NCBI GenBank assembly: GCA_020847695.1
Contig: JADLBP010000109.1
Location: 1-43,988, forward strand
Length of the DNA stretch: 43,988 nucleotides
Origin: Planctomycetota bacterium
Lineage (GTDB): Bacteria > Planctomycetota > UBA1135 > GCA-002686595
Direction of reading: 5' to 3'
The position numbers and the translations under genes were made by a program. A model generated the notes under the pieces. The model was not told the origin of the DNA and did not search any database. It saw only the letters and a program-made list of their open reading frames with translations. Positions within the stretch are counted from its first letter, which is position 1. Every line of letters begins with the position of its first letter. Positions 37,201-43,929 of the stretch are shown piece by piece.

Positions 37201-38129
37201 GGCTGGTTCGCGCCGACCAAGAGCAGCGCGAGCTGGCGTCGATCGAGCGGGCATTCCGGCGTGCCGAGCAACGGCCGCGCCTCCTCGAGGAAGCGCTCGA
37301 GTTGGTGCCCCTGCTCCAGCGCCTGCGCGAGGATGCGGCCGAGCGACGCGAGATGCTCCTTCTGCAAACCATCGGGCGCCGAGCGCGCGAGCCCGACGAC
37401 GTCGGACGGCGCGAAGCGGTTCTTCTCGATGTAGAGCTGCCCCTGGGGCGGAACCTGCGGGCGGTCGCGCGGACCCTGCGCGAGCGATTGCAGCAGCCGC
37501 GAGTAGCCCGCCTTGCGTTCCGCTTCGGTCAGGCCCTTCAAGTACTCCTGCACCGCCGGCCATTCGCCGAGCGTGACGCGGCGCTGGAAGAGCGCGAGCT
37601 CGGCTTCGAGCGCCTTGGCCTCCTCCGCCTTCTTCTTCGCTTCCTCCGCGGCCTTCGCGGCGGCTTCGGCGGCCTTCGCCGCAGCCTCGGAGGCGGCCTT
37701 CGCGGCCGCTTCCTCTTCCGGTGTCTTCGGCGCGGCGGCGGGCTCGGTCGCGACGGGCTGCGCTGGGTCGACGGGCAGCGCCGGGGAGCCGTCGGCCGGC
37801 GGTTGGGCAGGCTCGGTCGGCGCAGCCGCCTTCGCGGCCTCCGCATCCGCGGGCGGCTTCGGCGGCGTCGCCCACGCCGCCAGGATCGCGGAAGGCCGGC
37901 GATTGAACTCGAGCTGCGCGAAGCGCTGCTGCCGCGGCGAGACCGTGCCCGCCGCATTGGGCGTCGGCGACTGCACCAGGCCTTCCATCATCGACGGGTC
38001 GAACCCGCCGGATTCGTCGCCGAAGACGACCATCTCGCCGTCGGCGGTGTGGATCACCTGCTGCGCGAGCGACGGATGGCAGAGCCACGCCACGGCGACG
38101 ACGCCGAGCGCGCGTTTCCAGCTCAACAT
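34275..38129 (-). CDS. Unrecognised 1284-residue envelope protein of the MoxR/Bat region
   Basis: Signal peptide at the start (L-G-V-V-A-V-A-W-L-C-H-P-S-L-A, cut before Q-Q). Residues about 85-135 are Pro/Ala-rich, and about 137-180 are a charged Ala/Glu/Lys helix likely to be a long single helix or coiled coil. A very large mainly helical region follows, with a short aromatic patch (W-G-N-Y-Y-Y-W-S-W-N-N) in the middle. There is one transmembrane helix near residues 1187-1205 (G-W-T-L-G-G-V-V-L-V-I-V-G-L-V-L-W), and a 75-residue cytoplasmic tail. Topology is therefore a huge periplasmic part anchored by one C-terminal helix. I do not recognise the family. Its place after moxR and bat-like genes suggests it is the scaffold or client of that machine, in the position of BatD-type proteins. 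GGAG precedes the ATG. The stop is followed by 281 bp before the next gene. Confidence 0.8.
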   Translation of the reverse strand: MLSWKRALGVVAVAWLCHPSLAQQVIHTADGEMVVFGDESGGFDPSMMEGLVQSPTPNAAGTVSPRQQRFAQLEFNRRPSAILAAWATPPKPPADAEAAKAAAPTEPAQPPADGSPALPVDPAQPVATEPAAAPKTPEEEAAAKAASEAAAKAAEAAAKAAEEAKKKAEEAKALEAELALFQRRVTLGEWPAVQEYLKGLTEAERKAGYSRLLQSLAQGPRDRPQVPPQGQLYIEKNRFAPSDVVGLARSAPDGLQKEHLASLGRILAQALEQGHQLERFLEEARPLLGTPECPLDRRQLALLLVGANQPHALEGLIPSVEEALGADDREGLNLISRYCLAQNDREAKVTWLEQAWAATLAVLAVGEVDEDAKNEALQRAVALAPKLKKELGQAWLDESFTSRPERGMEILSRIGSVASTSLSANPYDSDARRVLLELQTTAANALIAAAPERAKEWSAKLQLLALNWLAEADVTYQFDESSSLGPRRQRDRWGNYYYWSWNNGRNPNAPTAVTTEKILEIRPSDAWLELLEPSLVPRFRMLFASLFLKVGEDAQAFPYIEGIAASLPRQGKELADEFLRVWTKNHDPNQARQQENEYIFYYGFEDRANGIPLTRSKQERNLTELADWVARLKKLPIEVDDQLVTAAFTTAHSTAEVYRLETIERIFGSVAALEPALLASLVQGMRTNLLTIWRDPAVQEDKKTKRRQADIQAEVLRGYELAYTTVEKALADHPTSWQLHLAKAALSHDENDYRRELAKDGEFSSRREAAFALFHRAAELYREELPTLEEEKESTEVYDLWFNAALGSCDLRALDQEKQLATAEIPLIRESLLALPADRQERHLGKFAGSLFTKMSAVKPVCKVRFVREGLAIVGDHKLAAEAREVFDYYGDLVTEIQLRTTLDGGDRVGHEASFGLLVELRHTREIERESGGFGKYLQNQNAQNFSYNYGRPTEDYRDKFESTARAALSEHFEVQSVTFNDPATKSKADAEYGWRRTPYAYILMKSKGPQVDRIPPLRLDLDFLDTSGYAVLPIESAAIPIDSSTSDDDARTFENLAITQTLDERHAAQKKLVLEIKATARGLVPELERLVDFAPEGFDVAKTDDGGLSIAKFDEDGERVQSERLWTLTLQAKPELERLPTTFAFATAKAPETAMERFRYVDADLAKAEPTVQLEQVYGETSKSWLGWTLGGVVLVIVGLVLWSRRERTVVLQPQRYRVPDPVTPFTVLGLLREIESHDGLDASSKRELATTIATLEEGYFADKPGDRPDLRSIAETWAGRAT

Positions 38130-38250
38130 GCTCTCACTCCCCCAAACACCACTTCGTGGGCTGACTTCCGTGAACTGACGTCCGCGGGCAAGCGCTCGTC
38201 GCGTCAGGCCCGCGCGAAGCCGCGTGCGCGCTCGGCTTCACGAACCGGTT

Positions 38251-38373
38251 TCAAGAACCGGAGCCGTCCGGCGGCGGTCCGGAACTGGAGCCGCGCGCAT
38301 CCTTCGCCTGCGGACCATTCGACTTGGACTTGCTCTTCGAGCCGCGACCGCGGCCGCTACCGCAACCCTGTCA
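38251..38373 (-). other. In-frame UGA followed by a 39-codon protein-like extension
   Basis: The TPR-type gene stops at TGA (38373-38371), but the same frame stays open for 39 codons to a second TGA (38253-38251). The extension begins Q-G-C-G-S-G-R-G-R-G, continues with alternating Ser/Lys and then Q-A-K-D-A-R-G, and ends G-P-P-P-D-G-S-G-S. It looks like a natural low-complexity C-terminus. Read as selenocysteine, the first UGA gives U-Q-G-C. A stem GCCGC/GCGGC with a GGUC loop lies 17-30 nt after it (38341-38354), though it lacks a bulged U like that of the E. coli fdhF SECIS. Alternatives are a recent Cys-to-stop mutation, a sequencing error, or chance. Confidence 0.5.
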
Positions 38374-38997
38374 CTGCGAGGGCAACGGTAGACCTTGCAG
38401 GTCCTTCAAGTCCATCCGTGCGAGCCGGATCGAGCTCTCGACGTTCTCCGCGGCGACTGCGCGCTTCTCCGCGTCGCTCGCGTGCTCGGCGACGAGCTTG
38501 TAGTTCTGCCGCGAGGCTTCGATCTCGGGCTCCCACTCCTCGCGCGGCGCGCCTTCGAGTCGCATCAGCCACGTCGTGTAGTACTGCGCGTTCGCCAGCG
38601 CGTCGCGCGCTTCGTCGAGCAGCTTCGGATCGGCGCTCGCGTCCGCCGCGAGCTCTTCGACGAGCCCTTCGAGCGTCCGGCGCGCTTCCGGTAGCTGGCT
38701 GACGAACATCTGCGCCTTCGCTTGCTCGAGCCGCAGCGTCCGCGCCTCGGCGACCCGATCGTTCGGCAGAGCGGCGAGCGCTTCGGCGTACGCTTGCTCC
38801 GCTTGGGCCCACAAGCTGCGCGCGGCGGCGTCGCCCTCCGCGGCGGCGGTCTCGCGAGCTTCCTTCGCGAGCTCTTGGGCTTGCTTCACCGCGGCGAACG
38901 CTTCGTCGTCGCGCAGGCGATCCTGACCCGGACCGTAGTGGTACGCGACTCCCGCGACGGGCGCGAGCAGCCACGCGAACAGGACGAGCTTCTTCAT
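38371..38997 (-). CDS. TPR-type (BatE/BatC-like) membrane-anchored helical protein
   Basis: 208 residues to the first stop. N-terminal hydrophobic segment (K-L-V-L-F-A-W-L-L-A-P-V-A-G-V-A-Y), then Y-G-P-G-Q-D and an Ala/Glu-rich helical part. Its spacing (A-E-Q-A-Y-A-E-A-L-A-A-L-P-N, A-L-A-N-A-Q-Y-Y) is that of two or three TPR-like hairpins. Strong ribosome site AAAGAGG upstream of ATG 38997. It follows the BatB-like gene after 46 nt, where BatC/BatE TPR proteins sit in aerotolerance operons of other phyla. Probably periplasmic, binding the VWA proteins or the 1284-aa neighbour. The true C-terminus may extend beyond the UGA (see the separate entry). Confidence 0.75.
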   Translation of the reverse strand: MKKLVLFAWLLAPVAGVAYHYGPGQDRLRDDEAFAAVKQAQELAKEARETAAAEGDAAARSLWAQAEQAYAEALAALPNDRVAEARTLRLEQAKAQMFVSQLPEARRTLEGLVEELAADASADPKLLDEARDALANAQYYTTWLMRLEGAPREEWEPEIEASRQNYKLVAEHASDAEKRAVAAENVESSIRLARMDLKDLQGLPLPSQ

Positions 38998-39043
38998 GCG
39001 TTCCTCTTTCCGCGCGGACGCGGCAAGGCGTTCGGGACGGCGC

Positions 39044-40156
39044 TCATTCTATCCCCGCCGCGGCGCGGCGTTGACCGACCTCGCGCGTTCCCACCGACGA
39101 ACTCCGGGCGGAGGCCCCTGCGATCGACGAGCGCCCGGGCTCCTTCGTCCCGGACGACTCGGACTCCGTGGCGAACCGGCGGACTCCCGGCCGGAACGCG
39201 GTGCCGAAGGCGGCGAGCAGCAGCGGCAAGATCGCGTACGCGAGCGTGCCCGCCAGGCAGGCGAGCAACGCGTACTCGCGTCGAGAGAGGCGCTGGAAGA
39301 CGCTCTGTTCCTCCAACCCCATCGCGTCGGCGATCAGGCTCGAGCCGAGTTGCTTCTCGTTGCCGTTGTGGAAGGCGCCGCCGAGCCGCGCCGCGACCTG
39401 CTTCAGCGTCGACACGTCCTGGCGCGAGTGGCGGCCGTCGATGAACTTGCCGACGGTCGGATCGCCGACGCCGACGACGATCACGCTGCGCACCGACGGC
39501 GGCATCCGCGGGATCCCCGTCGCGGGAACCGTGTCGCCGTCGCTGAGCACCACGAGCGTCGTGCTGCGCGGATTCCAGGGCTTGGCGAGCCGCGCGGCTT
39601 CGGCGAGCCCGTCGAAGAGCTTGGTGCGACCCGCTGGGAACGCATAGTGCATCGGCAGGTCGCCGAGGATGTTGCGGACGACCTCGAAGTCCTGCGTGTC
39701 GACGACCACGGGTTTCGCGCCGTTGTAGAACGCGACGACGCTGACGCGGCAGACCTCGAGCGGCACGCGGTCGAAGAACGACTCCATCAGGACGCGGGCG
39801 CGCGCCATCCGGCTCTCGTCCTTCTTCGGGCCGGCGTCGACCAGGCGCATGCTCGGGCTGACGTCGAGCGCGATCAGGATGTGCTCCGGATCGCGCGCGG
39901 CGAACGTCGCTTCGGTGCCGATCTCGTAGCGCTGCGGCTCGAGCCACAGCAACGTCGAGAGCCCCCACGCCGCCGCGCTCGCGCCGAGCACCCGCAGAGC
40001 CGGCGCAGCGAGCGTCCAGCCGTGCGGGCGCCGCGTCGGTCCGAACGCGAGCCCGGCGACCCGGCGCACGCGCCGCGCGTGCAGCGCCTCCGCGAGGCTC
40101 GCGAGCACGAACGCGACGGCGCCGACGATCAGCGGATAGAGCAGGTCGTCTACCAC
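39044..40156 (-). CDS. BatB-like membrane protein with VWA domain
   Basis: 370 residues from a GTG at 40156, overlapping the end of the BatA-like gene by 7 nt, with GAGGG eight nucleotides upstream. Longer frames run through the upstream gene. Two N-terminal membrane helices (about 5-24 and 48-71) precede the VWA domain with MIDAS A-L-D-V-S-P-S-M (Asp98, Ser100, Ser102), G-R-T-K and V-V-L-S-D-G-D. A third helix lies near residues 302-328, followed by a Ser/Arg-rich tail of about 40. Known setting: BatA and BatB interact in Bacteroides/Francisella-type aerotolerance or stress complexes with MoxR ATPases. The metal site looks intact. Function here is inferred from context. Confidence 0.85.
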   Translation of the reverse strand: MVDDLLYPLIVGAVAFVLASLAEALHARRVRRVAGLAFGPTRRPHGWTLAAPALRVLGASAAAWGLSTLLWLEPQRYEIGTEATFAARDPEHILIALDVSPSMRLVDAGPKKDESRMARARVLMESFFDRVPLEVCRVSVVAFYNGAKPVVVDTQDFEVVRNILGDLPMHYAFPAGRTKLFDGLAEAARLAKPWNPRSTTLVVLSDGDTVPATGIPRMPPSVRSVIVVGVGDPTVGKFIDGRHSRQDVSTLKQVAARLGGAFHNGNEKQLGSSLIADAMGLEEQSVFQRLSRREYALLACLAGTLAYAILPLLLAAFGTAFRPGVRRFATESESSGTKEPGRSSIAGASARSSSVGTREVGQRRAAAGIE

Positions 40157-41076
40157 GGGGTCGCCCTCAGTCCGAACGCGCACAGCAGCAGAGCGCCGAG
40201 CAGCACCAGCCCCGCGAAACTCCACGGCACGAAGTCGTCGGTCGCTTCCGAGCGCGTCTTCTCGAGCCGCGTCTTCTGCATCGAATCGATGCGCGAGAAG
40301 ACGTGGGCGAGCCCGTCCTTGTCCTCGGGCTTGAACGCTTCGCCGCCGGTCAGGCTCGCGATGCGCACGACGGTCTCCGGGATCTCGCCTTCGCCGATGT
40401 GGACCATGTAGACGACGATGCCGTCGGCGCGCAGCTCCTTCGCGATCTCCTCGTCGGCGCCGTCGTAGAGGTCGAAGCTCTCGCCGTCGCTGACCAGGAT
40501 GATCATCCGATCGCCCTCTTCGCGCTCGACCAGCACCTTGCGGCACGCGCGCAGCGCCTTGCCGATCATCGTTCCCTGGAACCAACGCGGCAGGTTGCGC
40601 GGGTGCATGAACGGCGGCGCGTGCTGGATCGCCGAGATGTCGGTGGTCAGCGGCACCCAGTGCAGCACGTTGTTGCCGAAGAACGTCAACCCGTACGCGT
40701 CGCCCTGGCGTTGCTCGACGAACTGCGTGATCGCCGACATCGCGCCGGCGTAGCGATCGCCGTCGCCGAACGCCGCGGTCATGCTGCCGGACACGTCGAC
40801 GCAGAACTCGATGTTGGTCAGCACGCGCTTCGACTTCGGCACGTCCCACTTCTGCGGACCGGCGGCGAGCACGATCACGAGCGCGAGCACCAACGCCGGC
40901 AGCGTCTCCGCGCTCTGCAGCGTGACCCGCAACCATCGACCGCTTCCGGCGCGGCCGTGGTCGAACGGCAGCGCGATGCTCCTCCCGACGCGCATCCACG
41001 TCCAGAGCACGAGCGCCGCCGGCACCACCAGGAACGCGAGCACCCACGCGTGCCGGAAGAGCGACAGGGCTTCCAT
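40150..41076 (-). CDS. BatA-like membrane protein with VWA domain
   Basis: 308 residues from ATG 41076, two nucleotides after the stop of the previous gene. Helices at about 9-28 and 59-73, VWA domain at about 88-275 with C-V-D-V-S-G-S-M (Asp94, Ser96, Ser98), T-M-I-G-K-A-L and L-V-S-D-G-E-S, then a C-terminal helix near 286-303. The layout (two helices, VWA, one helix) is that of BatA/BatB proteins. The MIDAS motif is complete, so metal-dependent protein contact is likely. Works with the BatB-like neighbour in all known systems of this type; the biological role differs by phylum and is not settled. Confidence 0.87.
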   Translation of the reverse strand: MEALSLFRHAWVLAFLVVPAALVLWTWMRVGRSIALPFDHGRAGSGRWLRVTLQSAETLPALVLALVIVLAAGPQKWDVPKSKRVLTNIEFCVDVSGSMTAAFGDGDRYAGAMSAITQFVEQRQGDAYGLTFFGNNVLHWVPLTTDISAIQHAPPFMHPRNLPRWFQGTMIGKALRACRKVLVEREEGDRMIILVSDGESFDLYDGADEEIAKELRADGIVVYMVHIGEGEIPETVVRIASLTGGEAFKPEDKDGLAHVFSRIDSMQKTRLEKTRSEATDDFVPWSFAGLVLLGALLLCAFGLRATPW

Positions 41077-41078
41077 GC

Positions 41079-41870
41079 TCAGCCTCGGCTCGCCCCCGCG
41101 GGCTCCAGCGTCAGCGCGTCGGCCGGCAGGTTGCGGTACGGAGCGAGCAGCGCTTCGACGTCGACCGTCGGCTTGCCGGGCGCGTGGAGCCATTGCTCGA
41201 GCCCGACCAACAACGGCCCGGCCTCCGGATGCGCGCGCAGCTTGGGCAACACGTGGTCGGGCCGCTCCGCCTCCCAACCCAGCCGGCGCGTCCAATACGC
41301 GACGAGCCCGAGCTCGAGCGCCGCGCGCTCGCTGCGACCGAGCTCACCGGCGAGCGCGCTGCGCACCAGCGGCTCCAAGCGTTCCGCGAGCGTCTTCGGT
41401 CGCTGCTCGGCGTGCTCGCGCGCGCGCCGACGGCGGCCGGCGAACAGGATCGCGACCAGGCCGACCAGCCACAGCGCGCCCGCGGTCCACAGCAGCGCGG
41501 TGTAACCGCCGAAGCGCACCATCGGGCCCGCCGGCGGATGGTGCGGCAACACCTGGCCGTCCGCGAGGCTCGAACGGACGACGAGCTTCGGCGCGGCGAG
41601 CTCGCCGACCGGGCTCGCGTCCTTGCGGCGCAGGTACGGCGCGAGCTCGTACGTGCCGGCCTCGAGCCCGACGAGCTCGAAGTCGTAGCAGAACGCATCG
41701 CCGTGCGGCGCGACACGCGTGATGCGCACGACCAGCGGCGAGTCCTTCGCGAGCGGCGCGACCTCGAGCTCGGAGCCGGCGAGGACCACGTCGCCGACGC
41801 GCGCGGTCAAACCGACCGGCGCTTCGAGCTGCACCGCCTGCGCGGCGAGCCACAGGAGCAGCGCGAGCAT
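41079..41870 (-). CDS. Membrane protein with a periplasmic beta domain and a cytoplasmic helical domain (MoxR operon)
   Basis: 263 residues from ATG 41870, overlapping the DUF58 stop (ATGA). A signal-like N-terminus (M-L-A-L-L-L-W-L-A-A-Q-A) is followed by about 100 residues of beta-type sequence. A membrane helix is at about 122-144 (A-L-L-W-T-A-G-A-L-W-L-V-G-L-V-A-I-L-F), then R-R-R-R and an Ala/Leu/Arg/Glu-rich helical tail of about 115 residues. It stands where DUF4381-type or BatD-like proteins occur in comparable operons, but I cannot name the family with certainty. The periplasmic part probably meets the VWA proteins and the tail the MoxR/DUF58 pair. Confidence 0.7.
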   Translation of the reverse strand: MLALLLWLAAQAVQLEAPVGLTARVGDVVLAGSELEVAPLAKDSPLVVRITRVAPHGDAFCYDFELVGLEAGTYELAPYLRRKDASPVGELAAPKLVVRSSLADGQVLPHHPPAGPMVRFGGYTALLWTAGALWLVGLVAILFAGRRRRAREHAEQRPKTLAERLEPLVRSALAGELGRSERAALELGLVAYWTRRLGWEAERPDHVLPKLRAHPEAGPLLVGLEQWLHAPGKPTVDVEALLAPYRNLPADALTLEPAGASRG

Positions 41871-42760
41871 CAGCGCGTCCCCTTCCCGAACCACTCGCGG
41901 TTGCGCAGCAGCTCGCGCAGGCGCGACTCGAACGGTTGGTCGGTGCGGATCACGAGCTCGTCGACGCCGGCGCGCTCGAGCTGCTCGGAAATCGCCTCGG
42001 CGTCGTTCCAGCGCGCGCGGCCGTGCGTGACGAACTCGCGGCCGGTCTCGGCCTCGCGCGCGCGGAACAGGCCCGCGCCGAAGAACGAACGCTCCGCGGG
42101 GTCGACCAGGCGCAGGACGACGCAGTCGTGGAGCTGGCCGAGCCGCTTGATCGCGCCGACGGCGGCGGGTTCGTGCAGGTCGGAGAGCACGAAGACCATC
42201 GAACGCTGTCCGAGACTCGGCGTGAGCTCGCCGATGCGCGCGGCGAGCGTCGTGCGCTCGTCGAAACGATACCGGCGCAGCTCGAGCAACCACTGCATCA
42301 CGCGGTCGCGCGACGGGCTCGGCACGATCCGCAGCGCGCGCTCGCCGACGCCGACGACGCCGACCGGGCTGACGCGATCGAGCGCGGCGAACGCGATGCC
42401 GCCGGCGATGTGCAGCGCGAGCTCGTATTTGCTCTTCGTGCCCGACGACACCGCCATCGAAGCGGACGTGTCGAGCAGCAGGTAGCACGGCATGCTCTTC
42501 GGCGTCTCGTACTCGCGCACGAAGTGCTTGCCGGTGCGCGCGGTGACGCGCCAGTCGATCGATCGGATCGAATCGCCCTCCTGGTACGGCCGCGCTTGCG
42601 CGAACTCGAGCCCCGAGCCGACGAACGGCGAGCGGTCGATGCCGTATGCGAGCCCGTCGGCGAGCTTGCGCACCGCGATCGCGAAGCGCCGCGCATCGAG
42701 CGTGGTCAGCTCGTCGATCCAGCCTTCGCCGCTGCGTTCGCGGCCGCTGAACAGGCCCAT
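41870..42760 (-). CDS. DUF58 protein (MoxR partner)
   Basis: 296 residues, soluble. The DUF58 signature is complete: G-S-G-L-E-F-A-Q-A-R-P-Y-Q-E-G-D, then I-R-S-I-D-W-R (about residues 48-72). A VWA-like core follows with L-L-L-D-T-S-A-S-M and F-V-L-S-D-L-H. Members are co-encoded with MoxR ATPases in most phyla and are thought to act as adaptors between the ATPase and its substrate. It follows moxR after 4 nt and overlaps the next gene. No membrane helix, unlike the longer DUF58 proteins with two N-terminal helices. Confidence 0.92.
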   Translation of the reverse strand: MGLFSGRERSGEGWIDELTTLDARRFAIAVRKLADGLAYGIDRSPFVGSGLEFAQARPYQEGDSIRSIDWRVTARTGKHFVREYETPKSMPCYLLLDTSASMAVSSGTKSKYELALHIAGGIAFAALDRVSPVGVVGVGERALRIVPSPSRDRVMQWLLELRRYRFDERTTLAARIGELTPSLGQRSMVFVLSDLHEPAAVGAIKRLGQLHDCVVLRLVDPAERSFFGAGLFRAREAETGREFVTHGRARWNDAEAISEQLERAGVDELVIRTDQPFESRLRELLRNREWFGKGTR

Positions 42761-42764
42761 CGGC

Positions 42765-43787
42765 TCAGCCCCGACTCGCGCCGCCGCCGAAGTCGCGCAG
42801 GAGGTCGGCGAGCACGTCGCGCCCGGTGACGCCCTCGGCGATCGACTCGTAGCGCAGTCGCATCCGGTGCAGCATCACGTCCTCGGCGAGCGCGAAGAGG
42901 TCCTCGGGGATCACGTACGCGCGGCCGTGCATCAGCGCGCGTGCGCGCGATGCCTTGACCAGCGAGATCCCCGCGCGCGGCGAGCAGCCGAGCGCGACCG
43001 CCGGGTGCTTGCGCGAACGCGCGACCAGGTCGACGACGTGCTCGACGAACGTCTCGCTGACGTGGACGCGGTGCACGGCCTCCATCGCGGCGACGAGCTC
43101 GGCGCTCGAGCCGACGGGCTCCTGCTTCAGCACGTCGAACTCGGTCTGCACCAGCGCGCCCTTGTCCTGGCGTTGGATCCCGAGCGCGGCGTTGCGCACC
43201 AGGATCTCGCGCTCCTCGTCGCGCTCGGGGTAGTCGAGTCGGTGGACCAGCATGAAGCGGTCGAGCTGCGCTTCGGGGAGCTCGAACGTGCCCGCTTGCT
43301 CGATCGGGTTCTGCGTCGCGATCACCAGGAACGGCGCGGGCAGGCGGAACGTCGTGCTGCCGATCGTCACCTTGCGCTCCTGCATCGCCTCGAGCAGCGC
43401 GCTCTGCACCTTCGGAGCCGCGCGGTTGATCTCGTCGGCGAGCAGCAGGTTGGTGAAGATCGGTCCCTTGCGGACTCGGAACTCGTTGCTGCGCTGGTCG
43501 AGGATCTCCGCGCCGATGATGTCCGACGGCAGCAAGTCGATCGTGAATTGCACCCGCGCGAAATCGAGGTCGATCGATTTCGACAGCACGCTGACCAACA
43601 GCGTCTTCGCGAGCCCCGGCACGCCCTGGAGCAGCAGGTGGCCACCGGTGAACAGCGCGATCAGCAGTCGCTCGACGACGACGTCCTGACCGACCACCAC
43701 CGTGCCGACGCGCGCGCGGACGGCTTGGATGAACGCCTCGGTCTTCTGGAAGTCCTCGTGCGAGAGCGGAGCGTGGGCTTGCAGCAT
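42765..43787 (-). CDS. MoxR-family AAA+ ATPase
   Basis: 340 residues from ATG 43787; a longer reading to 43856 adds only Pro/Ser-rich sequence translated from upstream repeats. Walker A-type G-V-P-G-L-A-K-T (55-62), Walker B L-L-L-A-D-E-I-N (114-121), sensor-1 region I-A-T-Q-N-P-I-E (156-163), and the arginine-finger region L-D-R-F (175-178) are those of active MoxR ATPases. Known role: ATP-driven chaperone for maturation of metalloenzymes or envelope proteins, acting with DUF58 and VWA partners. It is the first gene of a six-gene minus-strand operon whose leader has direct repeats. Confidence 0.94.
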   Translation of the reverse strand: MLQAHAPLSHEDFQKTEAFIQAVRARVGTVVVGQDVVVERLLIALFTGGHLLLQGVPGLAKTLLVSVLSKSIDLDFARVQFTIDLLPSDIIGAEILDQRSNEFRVRKGPIFTNLLLADEINRAAPKVQSALLEAMQERKVTIGSTTFRLPAPFLVIATQNPIEQAGTFELPEAQLDRFMLVHRLDYPERDEEREILVRNAALGIQRQDKGALVQTEFDVLKQEPVGSSAELVAAMEAVHRVHVSETFVEHVVDLVARSRKHPAVALGCSPRAGISLVKASRARALMHGRAYVIPEDLFALAEDVMLHRMRLRYESIAEGVTGRDVLADLLRDFGGGASRG

Positions 43788-43799
43788 GGCAGGTGAGCT

Positions 43800-43862
43800 G
43801 GGGCCCGACGGGGCCCGACTGGGTGCGCACGGTGGCTGCGCACGCGGGATGCGCACGGGAGC
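43800..43862. repeat. Short direct repeats in the moxR leader
   Basis: GGGGCCCGAC occurs twice back to back (43800-43809 and 43810-43819). TGCGCAC then occurs three times at exactly 13-bp spacing (starts at 43824, 43837 and 43850), each followed by G. The core GCGC is self-complementary, so each copy is a small dyad. The repeats lie 13-75 bp upstream of the moxR start and could be binding sites for a regulator, or a product of slippage. Confidence 0.6.
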
Positions 43863-43899
43863 GAGCTGTGCGCCGGGAAGCGGAGCGGAAGGGACGCAG

Positions 43900-43929
43900 A
43901 GTGTGCCTTGGATCTTCCCGATCGCTCAA
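43900..43929 (-). promoter_or_regulatory. Weak candidate promoter for the moxR operon
   Basis: On the minus strand TTGAGC (43929-43924), an 18-nt spacer and CACACT (43905-43900). The -35 is fair and the -10 poor. It is the best pair I found in the last 200 bp, and its leader would contain the direct repeats at 43800-43862. No gene is evident to the right of it before the window ends. Confidence 0.25.

Noticed and set aside
34227..38702. A plus-strand open frame of 1491 codons opposite the 1284-aa gene
   Set aside because: It is rich in Arg/Leu/Glu, has no recognisable domain, signal or ribosome site, and mirrors the real gene's codon bias. It is a GC-rich antisense shadow.
43788..43856. A 23-residue longer N-terminus of MoxR
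   Set aside because: The added Pro/Ser/Arg residues come from translating the direct repeats; MoxR proteins normally start near the ATG at 43787.
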